A DNA stretch of 64,000 bases from Manduca sexta (Eukaryota > Arthropoda > Insecta > Lepidoptera > Sphingidae). The notes beneath the pieces were generated by a model. That model saw only the letters and a program-made list of their open reading frames with translations, searched no databases and was not told where the DNA came from. Position numbers and translations under genes: made by a program. Every line of letters starts with the position of its first letter. The first letter of the stretch is position 1. Location of the stretch: assembly GCF_014839805.1 (NCBI RefSeq), contig NC_051118.1:10780391-10844390 (forward strand). Direction: 5' to 3'. Of the stretch, positions 24,401 to 32,806 are shown piece by piece.

Positions 24401-27400
24401 ATTGCTAAACAAATCAATTTTAGCATAAATAAAATGATTATTATCAGGAAATATTTACAATTTAGGATCTACTCTACTTGTCTATCAATTATAATTACAT
24501 GTATAATATCATAATACATAGCAGAAACTCATGACGTGTAAAACAAAAAGTATTTACTTCAAAGATTTCCGAATAGATTTTTTTTAAATCACCGTTATTT
24601 TATATTCCAAATTTAAAATCTTTTACGTAAAAATACCAATTGCTACAGCCCTACTCACACCATCTGCGTGATTTGGGCGGCACATTTTAATAGCACTAAT
24701 ATACAATAAACACATTTTGATTTCATGTACACGACTTAATTAACGTTATGTTTGTATATGTCCGCTACAGATATGTTTGAATTGATGGCATATTAATGTT
24801 CAACACGTGGTTTGCGCATAAATATGATTTGATTTGGCCATCTGTTAGCATTGGTTATGTGAATATTGGTAAATACTAGTTCCGTGACGTAGAAGTAGAT
24901 TGTATGACTACTGACTACCAGCCCCGGATCTAAGGGGGGCTAGCCGGGGCCCATGCTGCGGGCATGCATGCGGGCAAATTCAAACTTGGCAGACGAATAC
25001 ATAATTCATCATTAATGCAACTTTGACTACTGAGACATACAGTACATTCAATACTAAAATTATTTCCCGCGGGGCGCAAAATGATGATGAAGATGACGAA
25101 GGTAAAAATATAGGTGGGTGGGGCGGCATTATCTAGATTTTGCCCCGCCTCGAAAAAATTCAAGATCCGGGGCTGCTGAGTGCCGCGCAAAAGTCTTGAG
25201 TTTAGTATATAGCCAAAGAAATGTATGCGTATCCTTCGCTAATTCGCATATTATGAACAGCTTTGAATCTATAATACAGAATTGGTGTCATGAAAACTAT
25301 CCTTAAATATTTCTGTAACATCACAGTAATGTTTAGTATATATTTTCCACCCATACACCCGACAGTACAACTCCTGTAAGCCAGGATCAGCAGTGGCACG
25401 CATTATGACACCGAGCGGTGAAGGTAGACGAATCTCAGGGTACACTAATCTGTCTATCCCGAAATTAATCAAATAGAAAGTTGGGAGGAGTTGGAAATAT
25501 TAATTGTCCACTTCCCTCCATAGCAAAGCGAGAGAAAACTTAATTAACTTAGGAGGCATTTTAACTTCTAGTATATTTATTATTCTCGTATAGTAAAGAT
25601 GCCGATACGGTCTTTCCAATTTGCATTTCCTTTTTTAACAATTTAACTTTCCAACTTCTTATTTCTCCGGGAACCGAATAGCCCTCATAACAAAACACAG
25701 TGTTTGTTGTATATAGGATTAATTGGGGTTTAATAGATCGTTTCGGTGTTTGTGAATCTCTTTGATTGTTTCCTCTTTCAAATCGTCTCAAATTAAGACA
25801 TTTCGACATCTGATCAAATAAACTCGTCACGTTTTAATTTGTTTTGGGGTTCCGTATCGTTGGCTTTTAAAATTTTATATTCCACTGTTATCTGTTAGAA
25901 TTTATTTTGTGTTCACAATGACGCTAGTAGCAGCTAAAAGTGATACCCTTTTTGAAAATGAATAAATGATTCTAAATTATAAATAATATGTTATACGGAT
26001 CCTTTGGTGCAGATCAAAAGTCGTAACCTAAAGCCGTAAACGAAATGTATTTTACAATCGCTAACGCTTTCTACAATGGAAGGAAATGACATATCTTATC
26101 GATAAGTGTGTCGCTAAGGTACATCATTCTCATATATTTTCTTTGTTTCTATTAACGGTTACTATTGTAGAAAGACGTCTGTCTACTCTGAGTTGTTAAC
26201 ACTCCTCTGTCCCATAACATTTTCTTTACATTCTACACTATCTGTTTTATCATTACTAGGATAGGCTATAAACACAAAAATCCTAGCGTAACCCTATAAG
26301 TAATAACTATAACTTCTACGTAATCATTACGATCGAACTATTAACACTGCTCAGTCAACCGGAAGCCTGATTTTCGTGCACCATAAGGCAATAAACAATG
26401 TGGGATAAAATAAACAAAGCAAAACTAGGTGTACTCGTTGCATTATTTTTTCGCGGGAAAGACGCTTGGTGGCTTGGTAGTCGACTCTCGGGAGTATGGC
26501 ATCATCCGAACGTGCATCTTGTTGCACTTATATAAACGAAAACTAGTTGTTACTCCGCCTTTGGGTATAAAAAGTATGAGAGCGGCATAAAAATGAAACC
26601 AGCTACCGAATTTGAAGTGTTTAGATTTTTTTAAAGATCTCTAAAACATGAACCGCTGTAAACATAGTATTTATGCCAGAACTTAAGAAGGGTTTTAAAT
26701 TGAGGCGTTAAATCTTATGGGGCGAGATCGCGTAAATATTTACGCTACTGGTAATCTATCTGACATCTCATTTTGACGTTCGCTTTTCAAATAAACAGGT
26801 CTTCATTTACAAGTTGAAATACTGGCTGATTCATGATTTGGTGCATTTTAACCATCGGTATAATTAAAAAGTTTTATAACTACAACTAGGTATTTCTTCG
26901 TGTTAATTTTATTTCCACTAAATACATTGCGATAGCAATATTTTTTAACCTATTACCATCGATGACATGGCTTTTCGTTGGTGAATGCCCTATTAATTTA
27001 TGTAATCATGGCTTTAAGTTTGGTTTTAATAACAATAATTTTGTTGCAGATTATCAGGCGAAGTCAACCCCAGCCCGTGCGGTTCAGAGTCCACATCAAA
27101 CTCCCCGCCATCTCTCCTCCAGGATGCTACACTTCCCGCATTGCTAGTCTCTGGAACATCAACCCTGTTCCAAAACACGACGACCACGAGCAACTCGTTG
27201 AACACCGTCGATAGCCTATGCTTGCCTGGTACATCCGAGGTGGACAGCTGTGGGCTGGCCAACGGATGTACCAGCTCGCTAAGGGGAGCTGGCGCTGCCT
27301 CTGACGTCATCCGGCGGTCTGTGCTCGACCTCCTCGACGTCCGCGGTGGCCTGGTTGATGAATGAGGATAGCGTCGGTAAGTGGCGTGCGTTTATGATTT

Positions 27401-29867
27401 CCTAGTTACTTTGATCCTAGGTTTACGCAGTTTTGTTTCTATTTATTTTTCGCTCACAATAAGTCTAAAAAAACGTGTAGGTAGTGTAATCATTTTTGTT
27501 ATTTCCAATTACTAAGTGAGTTATATAAAACTGTAGTTCTTAATGTTTAATTAGCCTTGGTACCAATAATTATAATATTCCTACTAGGTTATTATCATCT
27601 ACAGTATTTTTTCAGTTTGTCATAACGACGCTTATAATACAGCACTAAAATACGCAAATACAAAAAGCATTGCAGTACTTAATTTTCTCACACATTATTT
27701 AAAAACTTGACCTAAATTCAAAATTTTCTTGTCAGGTGGTGGTGTGAAGAGCGAGGTGCGCAGCCCAGGGCTGTGCAGAAGCGAGACAGTAGCTCTATAC
27801 GGGGAAGCACTGCCGTACGACCAGAGCGCGCTGCCCTACCAATATTACAATAGGTAAGTTAACGCCCCCTCACACACCTCCACGTGACTCCCTTTCGTCT
27901 ATGCGACCCTGGTAATAAGTGACGTAATTGTGAAAGAGTTGTAAATCAAGAAATATTACATCTTTCTTGTAAAGTATTTTGTTCTTTTAAATATAAAACT
28001 TTCCATCACGTAATTAGCTCTAATTACAAGGTGCAGCAGGCGTTTGGGTATTAAGAACGCAAATATGCATGCAAACTTCAAGTTTAACGTTACTTAATTT
28101 GAATTAACATGCATAATTATTATCGTCATCATTGCAGGCATATTTACTTAATTAGTCGCTTAAATTTTTAATATAATTTTTTAAGTATTCCGAAATCCCA
28201 CACCATCGCAGTGACACCGCCAAGTACTAAGGCAGCATAAAATAAAGGAAACAGTTTAACATAATGAAGTATCACTATGAGATTTATGCTTAGAGCATAA
28301 TTTTAATCATTATACTCGTTATAAAAGAATGCTAGTGCCCATTCATTAATATGAATAAATAAGTCATTTATCTTGATTATGGCCAGATGTGCGTCGAAAT
28401 GATGTTGACACGCGGTCGACGAACCGCCGAGGATTTGACGGAAGCCGCAAAACAGCTCACGATTAATAAGAATTATCCTTACTAAGCCAATACGATTTCG
28501 AACAGTTCGTTTAGTCCAGCGGCGAAGTTGTTCGTATGCCGAAAATTGCCTTCCTTACATAGATATTAAGAAAAACTAACTCAGATAATGGTAGACAGTT
28601 AAAGTTCAATGCAGCGTTAGATACTTTCGCTCACATTTATGAACTATAAGCCATAATATCTATGTCATAAACATTATTCTATTTGGACCCAGAATGTAAT
28701 AATTGCTTTACTACTTTTCTTCATCTGCCTGTTTGTACTTTGTGGCAAAAACACTATACTACACTATACTATACTACACTATACTACAAAACTGACAAAT
28801 GCTAAGTTACCGAAGTCGCTGAAGCAACACTTAAAAGCATTACCGGGTTTTCGCGGGTACGGGGTACCCTAACATAAAACATTCTATTTTCAAATTAGCG
28901 ACACAAATCGACTAAAGAAGACTACACGGTCGTGTTTGTTCTAGCATGCAGCAGTATGGTAGTGGCAGCGCGGCCTCGTCGTACGTCAATTCTTCCCTTA
29001 CAACCAGCCGTACGCAGCGTACCCGCCGGCACACAACACCACCAATAGGTATATAGAGAAGTGGAATAATATTCCGTTAAATGCCAACATAATTTTAATA
29101 CCATGGAATTTCTAAATCAATACTACTTAGACGTAGACTTTTCGATCCTATTTGCGATGATAATAACTTTTACCAAAAATTTGGATAAGATAGAATACAA
29201 GAAGTTCAGCTTCAATTACTTCATCCTAGCAATAGCTTAGCTGGAGTATTCCAACTCCATTATCATAATTAAACACAAATCTTGCTTATCAAGTCACTGC
29301 TGTCCATTACAGGTTTTACCACTAAGCCAACGCAACTCGTTCAGCCCATAAAGGGAGCAATGACAATCAACGTATTTTACGCTTAAAATTTAAAAACTAA
29401 TAAGATTATTGACTTTCTTTTGCAATAAGTAAATAATTTTATTTGTATTTATGCTCAGATCCTCGTGTAAGGCGACGCCGACGTATCTTAGCGCGTATGG
29501 CGTGAGCGGCGTAGGAAGCGTGCCCAGCACTGGGTTTGGAACCCAACCATCGCCCTATGCCTACTCGTCATACAATGGAAGCCTGGCTCAATCGTTTCCT
29601 ACTACCCAACAGGTTGGTAAAGTTATAATATAATTGTCTGACCCAAGTGTATTTCCGATTCCGTATAATAGGCAAATATTCCTATTATTGCAGTATTATA
29701 AACTAGATTTTTTACAGGACTACAGCAGCTACGCAGCAGGTTACGCGGAGCACAATGTCGCACAATACAGCGGATATTACGCTGCACCAAGCTACTCTCC
29801 TTACGTCAGCTCGCCTAGTAGCAGCGGCAGTGCTGGACACACTTACCATTTGGGGGCGCCTTATCAG
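6387..29867 (+). CDS. eya: Eyes absent (Eya) transcription cofactor/phosphatase, N-terminal part only, 7 exons
   Basis: Eya is a nuclear cofactor that binds Sine oculis/Six proteins in the retinal determination network. It has a variable Tyr/Ser/Pro-rich N-terminal transactivation region and a conserved C-terminal HAD-type phosphatase (Eya) domain. Seven exons can be placed: 6387-6461, 16762-16805, 27050-27376, 27736-27853, 28945-29048, 29459-29612 and 29718-29867. Segments recalled as similar to Drosophila Eya are the start MVTLMP, 'EPK' followed by 'KRP', 'VKSEVRSPG', 'SMQQY', and 'YSPYVSSPSSS' near the end. All seven junction phases agree if one extra base near 27281-27287 and one missing base near 28985 are allowed. 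The reading ends at a valid donor at 29868, and no C-terminal domain exon follows before the gap or in the 33 kb after it. The gene is therefore incomplete here. Confidence 0.93.
8375..8637 (-). mobile_element. tRNA-derived SINE, family B, near full length
   Basis: On the minus strand it begins 'gactgcctcggtggcgtag' and continues to a B-box-like 'tgggttcgaatcccgggtc'. It then carries 'gatatggcgataggctcgcc' and ends with 'ccccttcggggataaaatgc', followed by short ATGTT-type repeats. The tail matches 38277-38410 and the head matches the intron 1 copies in the 30K genes. The 85- and 70-codon frames across it are artefacts of the repeat. Confidence 0.85.
9683..9935. repeat. Two direct copies of a roughly 110-bp repeat
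   Basis: The segments starting near 9687 and 9816 share 'cacctta', 'tgattttgaaaa', 'agcaacacca', 'gttct', 'agaactttc', 'gaactagt' and 'atattgacg' in the same order. Their similarity is clear over about 110 bases. They look like two copies of an interspersed repeat lying in tandem. No coding content is seen. Confidence 0.7.
10262..10905 (+). repeat. Minisatellite, about 130-bp unit, 5 copies
   Basis: The anchor 'acaatggtacgaaccc' or a close variant recurs at about 10291, 10424, 10554, 10684 and 10812, spaced 127-133 bases. Each unit also carries 'gctcta', a run of T, 'aaaatatcaatttaattt' and 'ttaatgtaaaacat'. Copies differ at many sites, so the array is old. It sits in eya intron 1. Confidence 0.9.
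11226..11402. mobile_element. Single arm of the foldback element family
   Basis: About 175 bases that match the left arm of the palindrome at 14055-14421 almost base for base: 'aaggtcca', 'cattttgtttcacctttaat', 'ctgggtaactaaacaagt', 'gcagttgaaagaaaaacg' and 'tttcggcctttaa'. The opposite arm is absent, so this is either a half element or the ancestral unit that formed the palindrome. Confidence 0.85.
13490..13660. other. CpG-rich patch inside eya intron 1
   Basis: A stretch of about 170 bases rich in CG (for example 'gcgcgttgtcgccgcg' and 'gatcggccggcctc') in an otherwise AT-rich intron. A TATAAA lies at 13583-13588. It could be an alternative eya promoter, an enhancer or an old mobile fragment. 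The 75- and 60-codon frames that cross it resemble nothing I know. Confidence 0.3.
14055..14421. mobile_element. Foldback (long inverted repeat) MITE, 367 bp
   Basis: Begins ttaaggtgatacctcaagg and ends ccttgaggtatcgccttaa. The two arms of about 175 bases are nearly perfect reverse complements meeting at a loop of about 10 bases near 14236-14246. The element has no coding capacity. The high arm identity implies a recent origin or ongoing arm homogenisation. Confidence 0.92.
14850..16740. other. Intron 1 remainder, nothing recognised
   Basis: AT-rich intronic sequence with short open frames only. The minus-strand 92-codon frame at 15689-15967 has an ordinary hydrophobic composition and no recognisable motif. 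I see no RNA gene or clear repeat in this stretch. Confidence 0.5.
16762..16805 (+). CDS. eya: eya coding exon 2 (44-nt microexon)
   Basis: Follows TTGTTACAG and is followed by GTAAGG. Read in phase 0 from exon 1 it gives AKRPRADTGADVSD plus two bases. This continues 'EPK' with 'KRP', as in Drosophila Eya as I recall it. The two leftover bases (phase 2) are completed by the first base of exon 3 at 27050, and the resulting frame stays open there. Confidence 0.85.
16876..17100 (+). repeat. Interspersed repeat family D
   Basis: Shares with 20690-20950 (opposite strand) the segments 'tggatagcgaccaccgtaca', 'ggccggcataattgtg', 'ctgccgagggttaatcat' and 'cgtcagtcgacactctat'. The 3' side ends in a short A run. 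This is a dispersed non-autonomous element; its class is not determined. A family B SINE fragment ('gagcctatcgccatatcg') follows at 17110-17200. Confidence 0.7.
17280..17470. mobile_element. Fragment of a non-LTR or related element 3' region
   Basis: Contains 'ctgaaccgatttcgatgaa' followed by 'cgggacttttatcccggg'-like text. This layout is close to other repeat tails in the window near 32220 and 63500. No open frame of note is seen. Class assignment is tentative. Confidence 0.45.
17789..18110 (+). mobile_element. tRNA-derived SINE, family A, near full length
   Basis: Starts agcggcgatagcctagttgg, which contains a good RNA polymerase III A box. The B box 'ggttcaaatccc' follows. The body carries 'ggtatgtgaact' and 'agtagaggaggcccgtgccc', and the tail is TTA-rich. 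It is the same family as 37244-37568. It lies in eya intron 2 in sense orientation. Confidence 0.88.
20690..20950 (-). repeat. Interspersed repeat family D, minus-strand copy
   Basis: Reverse-complement counterpart of 16876-17100, with 'gccggcctattgg', 'gtgtcgcgttctgg'-like and 'ggatagagaccaccgtaca' segments. It accounts for the minus-strand 83-codon frame here, which is not a gene. Confidence 0.7.
22141..22290. repeat. Interspersed repeat family C
   Basis: Contains 'gatggtaagcgatacgaccg' and 'cccataaacagtag', as at 880-1215, and continues to 'gcgctcgccattctgagaca', which matches the 2085-2335 copy in reverse. Non-coding. Confidence 0.7.
22620..23405 (+). mobile_element. Non-autonomous retroelement-like repeat with TCTG microsatellite
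   Basis: A (TCTG)n tract at about 22701-22725 is followed by 'aacgaaacttggtacgat'. The unit ends in 'gcgggcgaagctgcgagcgg' and 'aagctag' near 23405. The same end signature ('gcgaagccgcgagcaaaagc') occurs near 32395 and 63540. This looks like a dispersed element with a conserved 3' end. Class is uncertain. Confidence 0.6.
23582..23595 (+). promoter_or_regulatory. CTCF-like motif in eya intron 2
   Basis: The 14-mer CCAGCAGGGGGCGC matches the core CTCF consensus (CCASYAGRKGGC with GC following), and insect CTCF recognises a similar core. It is in non-repetitive intron sequence. Binding is inferred from the motif alone. Confidence 0.45.
24110..24215. promoter_or_regulatory. GC-rich candidate enhancer in eya intron 2
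   Basis: About 100 bases of high G+C with a dense set of motifs. They are 'tgacgtca' (CRE palindrome), 'ctgtcagtgtgacag' (two TGACAG TALE-homeodomain half sites facing each other), CG-rich 'gggcgtcggggcgcgcgc' and 'cacgtg' (E-box). The rest of the intron is AT-rich. The function is a hypothesis from motif density. Confidence 0.35.
24919..25175. mobile_element. Small TIR element (257 bp)
   Basis: Begins cagccccggatct and ends agatccggggctg, a 13-base perfect terminal inverted repeat. The interior has no transposase. The short open frames on both strands (86 and 62 codons) arise from the element. A target duplication is not obvious, so the superfamily is left open. Confidence 0.7.
27050..27376 (+). 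CDS. eya: eya coding exon 3 (contains an apparent +1 frameshift)
   Basis: Acceptor TTGTTGCAG, donor GTAAGT at 27377. From the phase 2 start it reads LSGEVNPSPCGSE, then a Ser/Thr-rich stretch (TTTTSNSLNTVDSLCLPG) as far as about 27280. This frame hits a TGA at 27363. The frame that joins exon 4 correctly is one base later and gives a Ser/Thr-rich tail ending WLMNEDSV, continuing into exon 4 as GGGVKSEVRSPG. One surplus base near 'ctaagggg' (27279-27286) would explain the switch. Confidence 0.85.
27377..27735 (+). other. eya: eya intron 3
   Basis: A 359-bp intron with GTAAGT at the 5' end and TTCTTGTCAG at the 3' end, phase 1. It is AT-rich and nothing else is seen in it. Confidence 0.85.
27736..27853 (+). 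CDS. eya: eya coding exon 4
   Basis: Reads GGVKSEVRSPG, then LCRSETVALYGEALPYDQS and ALPYQYYN plus two bases, followed by GTAAGT. 'VKSE.RSPG' recalls the Drosophila Eya segment VKSESRSPG, and the Tyr-rich end suits the transactivation region. Incoming phase 1 and outgoing phase 2. Confidence 0.9.
27854..28944 (+). other. eya: eya intron 4
   Basis: A 1091-bp intron from GTAAGT to TTGTTCTAG. It contains a short ACTATACT-type simple repeat at 28750-28790 and no recognisable gene. The remainder is AT-rich. Confidence 0.85.
28750..28790. repeat. Simple repeat (ACTATACT-like)
   Basis: Four to five imperfect tandem copies of 'actatactac' in eya intron 4. Confidence 0.8.
28945..29048 (+). CDS. eya: eya coding exon 5 (contains an apparent -1 frameshift)
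   Basis: Follows TTGTTCTAG. With the two bases carried from exon 4 it reads SMQQYGSGSAASSYV. The frame that fits Eya then shifts by one base near 28985 to FFPYNQPYAAYPPAHNTTN, plus two bases that join exon 6 as an Arg codon. The uncorrected frame reads NSSLTTSRTQRTRR, a composition foreign to this Tyr/Pro/Ala-rich region. Restoring one missing base makes the exon length fit the phases on both sides (2 in, 2 out). Confidence 0.85.
29049..29458 (+). other. eya: eya intron 5
   Basis: A 410-bp intron with a GTATAT donor and TATGCTCAG acceptor, phase 2. AT-rich, no other feature seen. Confidence 0.8.
29459..29612 (+). CDS. eya: eya coding exon 6
   Basis: Reads SSCKATPTYLSAYGVSGVGS and continues through SPYAYSSYNGSLAQSFPTTQQ (Ser/Tyr/Gly-rich). 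It ends in phase 0 at a GTTGGT donor. Position and composition match the Drosophila Eya segment just before its 'DYGGYYNEQYG' stretch, as I recall it. Confidence 0.9.
29613..29717 (+). other. eya: eya intron 6
   Basis: A 105-bp intron, GTTGGT to TTTTTTACAG, phase 0. The short size is typical of insect introns. Confidence 0.85.
29718..29867 (+). CDS. eya: eya coding exon 7 (last eya exon visible)
   Basis: Reads DYSSYAAGYAEHNVAQYSGY and YAAPSYSPYVSSPSSSGSAG, ending HTYHLGAPYQ, followed by a GTATAT donor in phase 0. The 'YSPY.VSSPSSS' segment is strongly reminiscent of Drosophila Eya. The frame stays open 51 bases past the donor, but the phase-0 donor and the lack of the next conserved segment point to splicing. 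The exons for the rest of the protein are not found in this window. Confidence 0.9.
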
Positions 29868-30253
29868 GTATATACAACGGCGTTGCTATTATCAGTTCAA
29901 ACTATAAAAATATTGTGAGTAAAAATAATAATAAACTCATGAAAAAACACACACATATAAAAAAAAACAATTATGATGCATAAGAAAACTAACTTTTTTG
30001 GTGGATAAGATTGTAAATGAAAACATACTGCTTTTTAACGCTGTCAATAACAGGTCCATATCTAGCATCGTCTTTTAAATTTTGTTTCGTCTCTTTCTAG
30101 CATTAGCACGATACAGTTAGCCATCTCGCTTATCTACGCTTCGTAAACCGTATGCGACTTGAAACGCGTTTGCCATCAAGTTTTGTTTACAAATGAACAA
30201 GTTTTATAAAGTTGGTTAGTCAAAAGTTATAAAGTATTACATTTTGTCGTGAA
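29868..30253 (+). other. eya: eya intron 7, 5' part, cut by the gap
   Basis: AT-rich sequence after the exon 7 donor, ending at the N run. No further eya exon is recognisable. Confidence 0.7.
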
Positions 30254-30753
30254 NNNNNNNNNNNNNNNNNNNNNNNNNNNNNNNNNNNNNNNNNNNNNNN
30301 NNNNNNNNNNNNNNNNNNNNNNNNNNNNNNNNNNNNNNNNNNNNNNNNNNNNNNNNNNNNNNNNNNNNNNNNNNNNNNNNNNNNNNNNNNNNNNNNNNNN
30401 NNNNNNNNNNNNNNNNNNNNNNNNNNNNNNNNNNNNNNNNNNNNNNNNNNNNNNNNNNNNNNNNNNNNNNNNNNNNNNNNNNNNNNNNNNNNNNNNNNNN
30501 NNNNNNNNNNNNNNNNNNNNNNNNNNNNNNNNNNNNNNNNNNNNNNNNNNNNNNNNNNNNNNNNNNNNNNNNNNNNNNNNNNNNNNNNNNNNNNNNNNNN
30601 NNNNNNNNNNNNNNNNNNNNNNNNNNNNNNNNNNNNNNNNNNNNNNNNNNNNNNNNNNNNNNNNNNNNNNNNNNNNNNNNNNNNNNNNNNNNNNNNNNNN
30701 NNNNNNNNNNNNNNNNNNNNNNNNNNNNNNNNNNNNNNNNNNNNNNNNNNNNN
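30254..30753. other. Assembly gap, exactly 500 N
   Basis: All bases are N. The round length suggests a placeholder rather than a measured distance. The left side is eya intron and the right side is spacer of the 30K lipoprotein array. Confidence 0.99.
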
Positions 30754-31544
30754 CGTAGTGTTTCGTGATTGTTACTTTATTTTAATAAAGATTAGTTTTA
30801 AACTAGACTTTAATAAAACCTGTGGGATGTTATCGTGCTTCTTTTCATTTAAATTTTTAAGACTTGATTTTTGCTCGCGGCTCCGCCTGCCGTGTATGTT
30901 TTTCTGGGATATACATATACTTTCTTACGGTTTACTCCACACTAAATTACAATAATATCGGTTCAGTCATGGTTCGAATGTAAAAGCGTAACAGACAGAC
31001 AGCGTTACTTTCGCATTTTTAATATATATATTGATGGATCGACATAATACTTGAATGGAGCTCGTCTCACAAAATACAACTGTCTCACAGAAAATCAACG
31101 TAAAGTGACGACTTGGTATGGCATTTCATACATAACAAATGTAGGGTCCTTAAATTTCATTCCTCTTACTCTTGTCTAAGAACTAAGTTTCTTCTATAGC
31201 TATGGATGTTAGTCAGATTTCTTCTAAAATTAAGTTAACATACATTTTACCGGTGCGTGATATAAAAATGCCAATGACTATTACATACATATTCACATAC
31301 ACAATAATGCCTTACATAAGTTGAAAAAACTTATATAAAATTTATCAAGTTTATATAATATAAAACTCTAGGGTTTAAGTGCACCAGTTGCGTTTCTGTT
31401 TACCCCTTCTAAAATAAAAGGCGTGTGTATATATGTAGATATATAAAAATACTAGGTTAAGACGGTCCCCCTTAGCAAAACAGCGCTAACAGTATTTTTA
31501 AACCGACTTAAAAAAAAGAGGATATTAATACGACGTGTATTTAT

Positions 31545-31809
31545 TTACCCCCTTATTCATAGACGTTTTTTATCTAAGGACGGAGTAAAGCTGTGATAAC
31601 AAGTCTGTTTTTCAGTGCTGACGGCATGACAGCCCTCGCAGTACGTAGACATAGGGCCGTTGTGATTGGCTAATATTGAGATACAACAATATTAGCCAAT
31701 CTCACAAAACTATGTTCGTTTCTTAGTGCCGTTGGGCACTGAAAAACAGACTTGTTATCACAGCTTTACTCCGTCCTTAGATAAAAAACGTTTATGAATA
31801 AGGGGGTTA
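31545..31809. mobile_element. MITE with long terminal inverted repeats (about 265 bp)
   Basis: Starts 'ttacccccttattcatagac' and ends 'tatgaataagggggttaa'. The inverted arms extend about 75 bases inward, to 'gacttgttatcacagc' and its complement. A second palindrome, 'ttggctaatattg' with 'caatattagccaa', lies in the centre. There is no coding sequence. TTAA-like flanks would suit a piggyBac-type or similar element. Confidence 0.9.
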
Positions 31810-32156
31810 ATGTTTGTTACCTCATAACTCGGTCATTTATGGACCGATTCGGCAAATTCTTTATTTATTCGAAAGAATATATATCCATACTGGTCCCATA
31901 TAAATATTTTTAAATTGCTTTAGTAGTCTGGTTGTAAAATTTATAAAAACTAGAATAATTGTGTCTTCAGGAAACTAAATTGCGAATTTTGCTTTCTTGT
32001 AACGTTTCTACTTCATACATAATTATGAGTATATGGTATCACACCTTTTCTCCTTTTCAGGGATAAGCAGAGGTGTAATGGAATCGATCGAAACATATTA
32101 GTTGTGTTTTTGCGTTGGGCTCGGTTAAGTCTACTTATTACAAGCTTAACCTACTA

Positions 32157-32420
32157 ATATTATAAATGCGAAAGTTTGTGAAGATTGGATGTACGGATGT
32201 ATGTATGCATGTTTGTTCCTCTTTCACAAAAACTACTGAACTGATTTGGATGAAACTTTACAGTAATATTGGTTACACATCAGAATAACACACAGGCTAC
32301 AATTCATAATGGTTTTTTGTAATTTGGCCATATTATAATGATACATATTAAGTAAGTCGGAAAAAAAAATATCCTGGAAAGCTCTTTCATGCGCGCGAAG
32401 CCGCGAGCAAAAGCTAGTAA
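32157..32420 (+). mobile_element. Retroelement-like repeat with 'gcgaagccgcgagc' end
   Basis: Runs from 'aatattataaatgcgaaag' through 'acaaaaactactgaactgat' to 'gcgcgaagccgcgagcaaaa', then 'gctagt'. It is the same 3' end signature as at 23380-23405 and 63530-63560. It is probably a short dispersed element; class unsure. Confidence 0.6.
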
Positions 32421-32580
32421 TATATAAAGCATAATACCTTTTCCCCTTTTGAGGGGCAGGCAGAGTGTAAACCTCAGCTCCATAGTCGAACCGTGAGCGC
32501 AACACAATTACGCCGTCGACAGACGACTATTTTATACTAACGCAAAAAAGCAAAAAATAAGGTAAATTACCAAAAAATAT

Positions 32581-32806
32581 TAACGCTTTCAAAAACCACT
32601 TAAAATTAAAAAATAATTTGAAGTAACAGGTATTTTAACATAACAATTTCGGGTAGGTGACTAATTAAAATGCTACTTAAATAAATTAACAAATGTAAGA
32701 AGATAGGTAATGTTTAATTTTAATTAGTCACCGACACCAAATCGGTAACCCGTATATACCTGTTATGTTAAATAATTGTTTAGTTTTAAGTGGTTTTGAA
32801 ACGGTT
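32581..32806. mobile_element. MITE with imperfect inverted repeat arms
   Basis: The left arm contains 'ttcaaaaaccacttaaaatt', 'taacaggta' and 'ggtgactaattaaaa'. The right arm carries 'attagtcacc', 'tatacctgttatgttaaata' and 'agttttaagtggttttgaaa' in reverse-complement order. Element length is about 225 bp. Non-coding. Confidence 0.8.

Larger units (their letters stand above)
16806..27049 (+). other. eya: eya intron 2 (about 10.2 kb)
   Basis: Bounded by GTAAGG at 16806 and TTGTTGCAG ending at 27049. It contains repeats at 16876-17100, 17280-17470, 17789-18110, 20690-20950, 22141-22290 and 22620-23405, and a TIR element at 24919-25175. It also holds a CTCF-like motif at 23582-23595 and a GC-rich motif cluster at 24110-24215. 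The stretches 18110-20690 and 25480-27040 show nothing else recognisable. Confidence 0.8.

Noticed and set aside
25202..25472. Overlapping minus-strand frames with 'RLPSPLGVIMRATADPG'
   Set aside because: They looked peptide-like, but no family was recognised, the two frames conflict and no splice context supports them.
27026..27310. Minus-strand 94-codon frame and the plus-strand frames at 26962 and 26978
   Set aside because: Shadows of eya exon 3; only the frame that chains splice phases with exons 2 and 4 makes sense.
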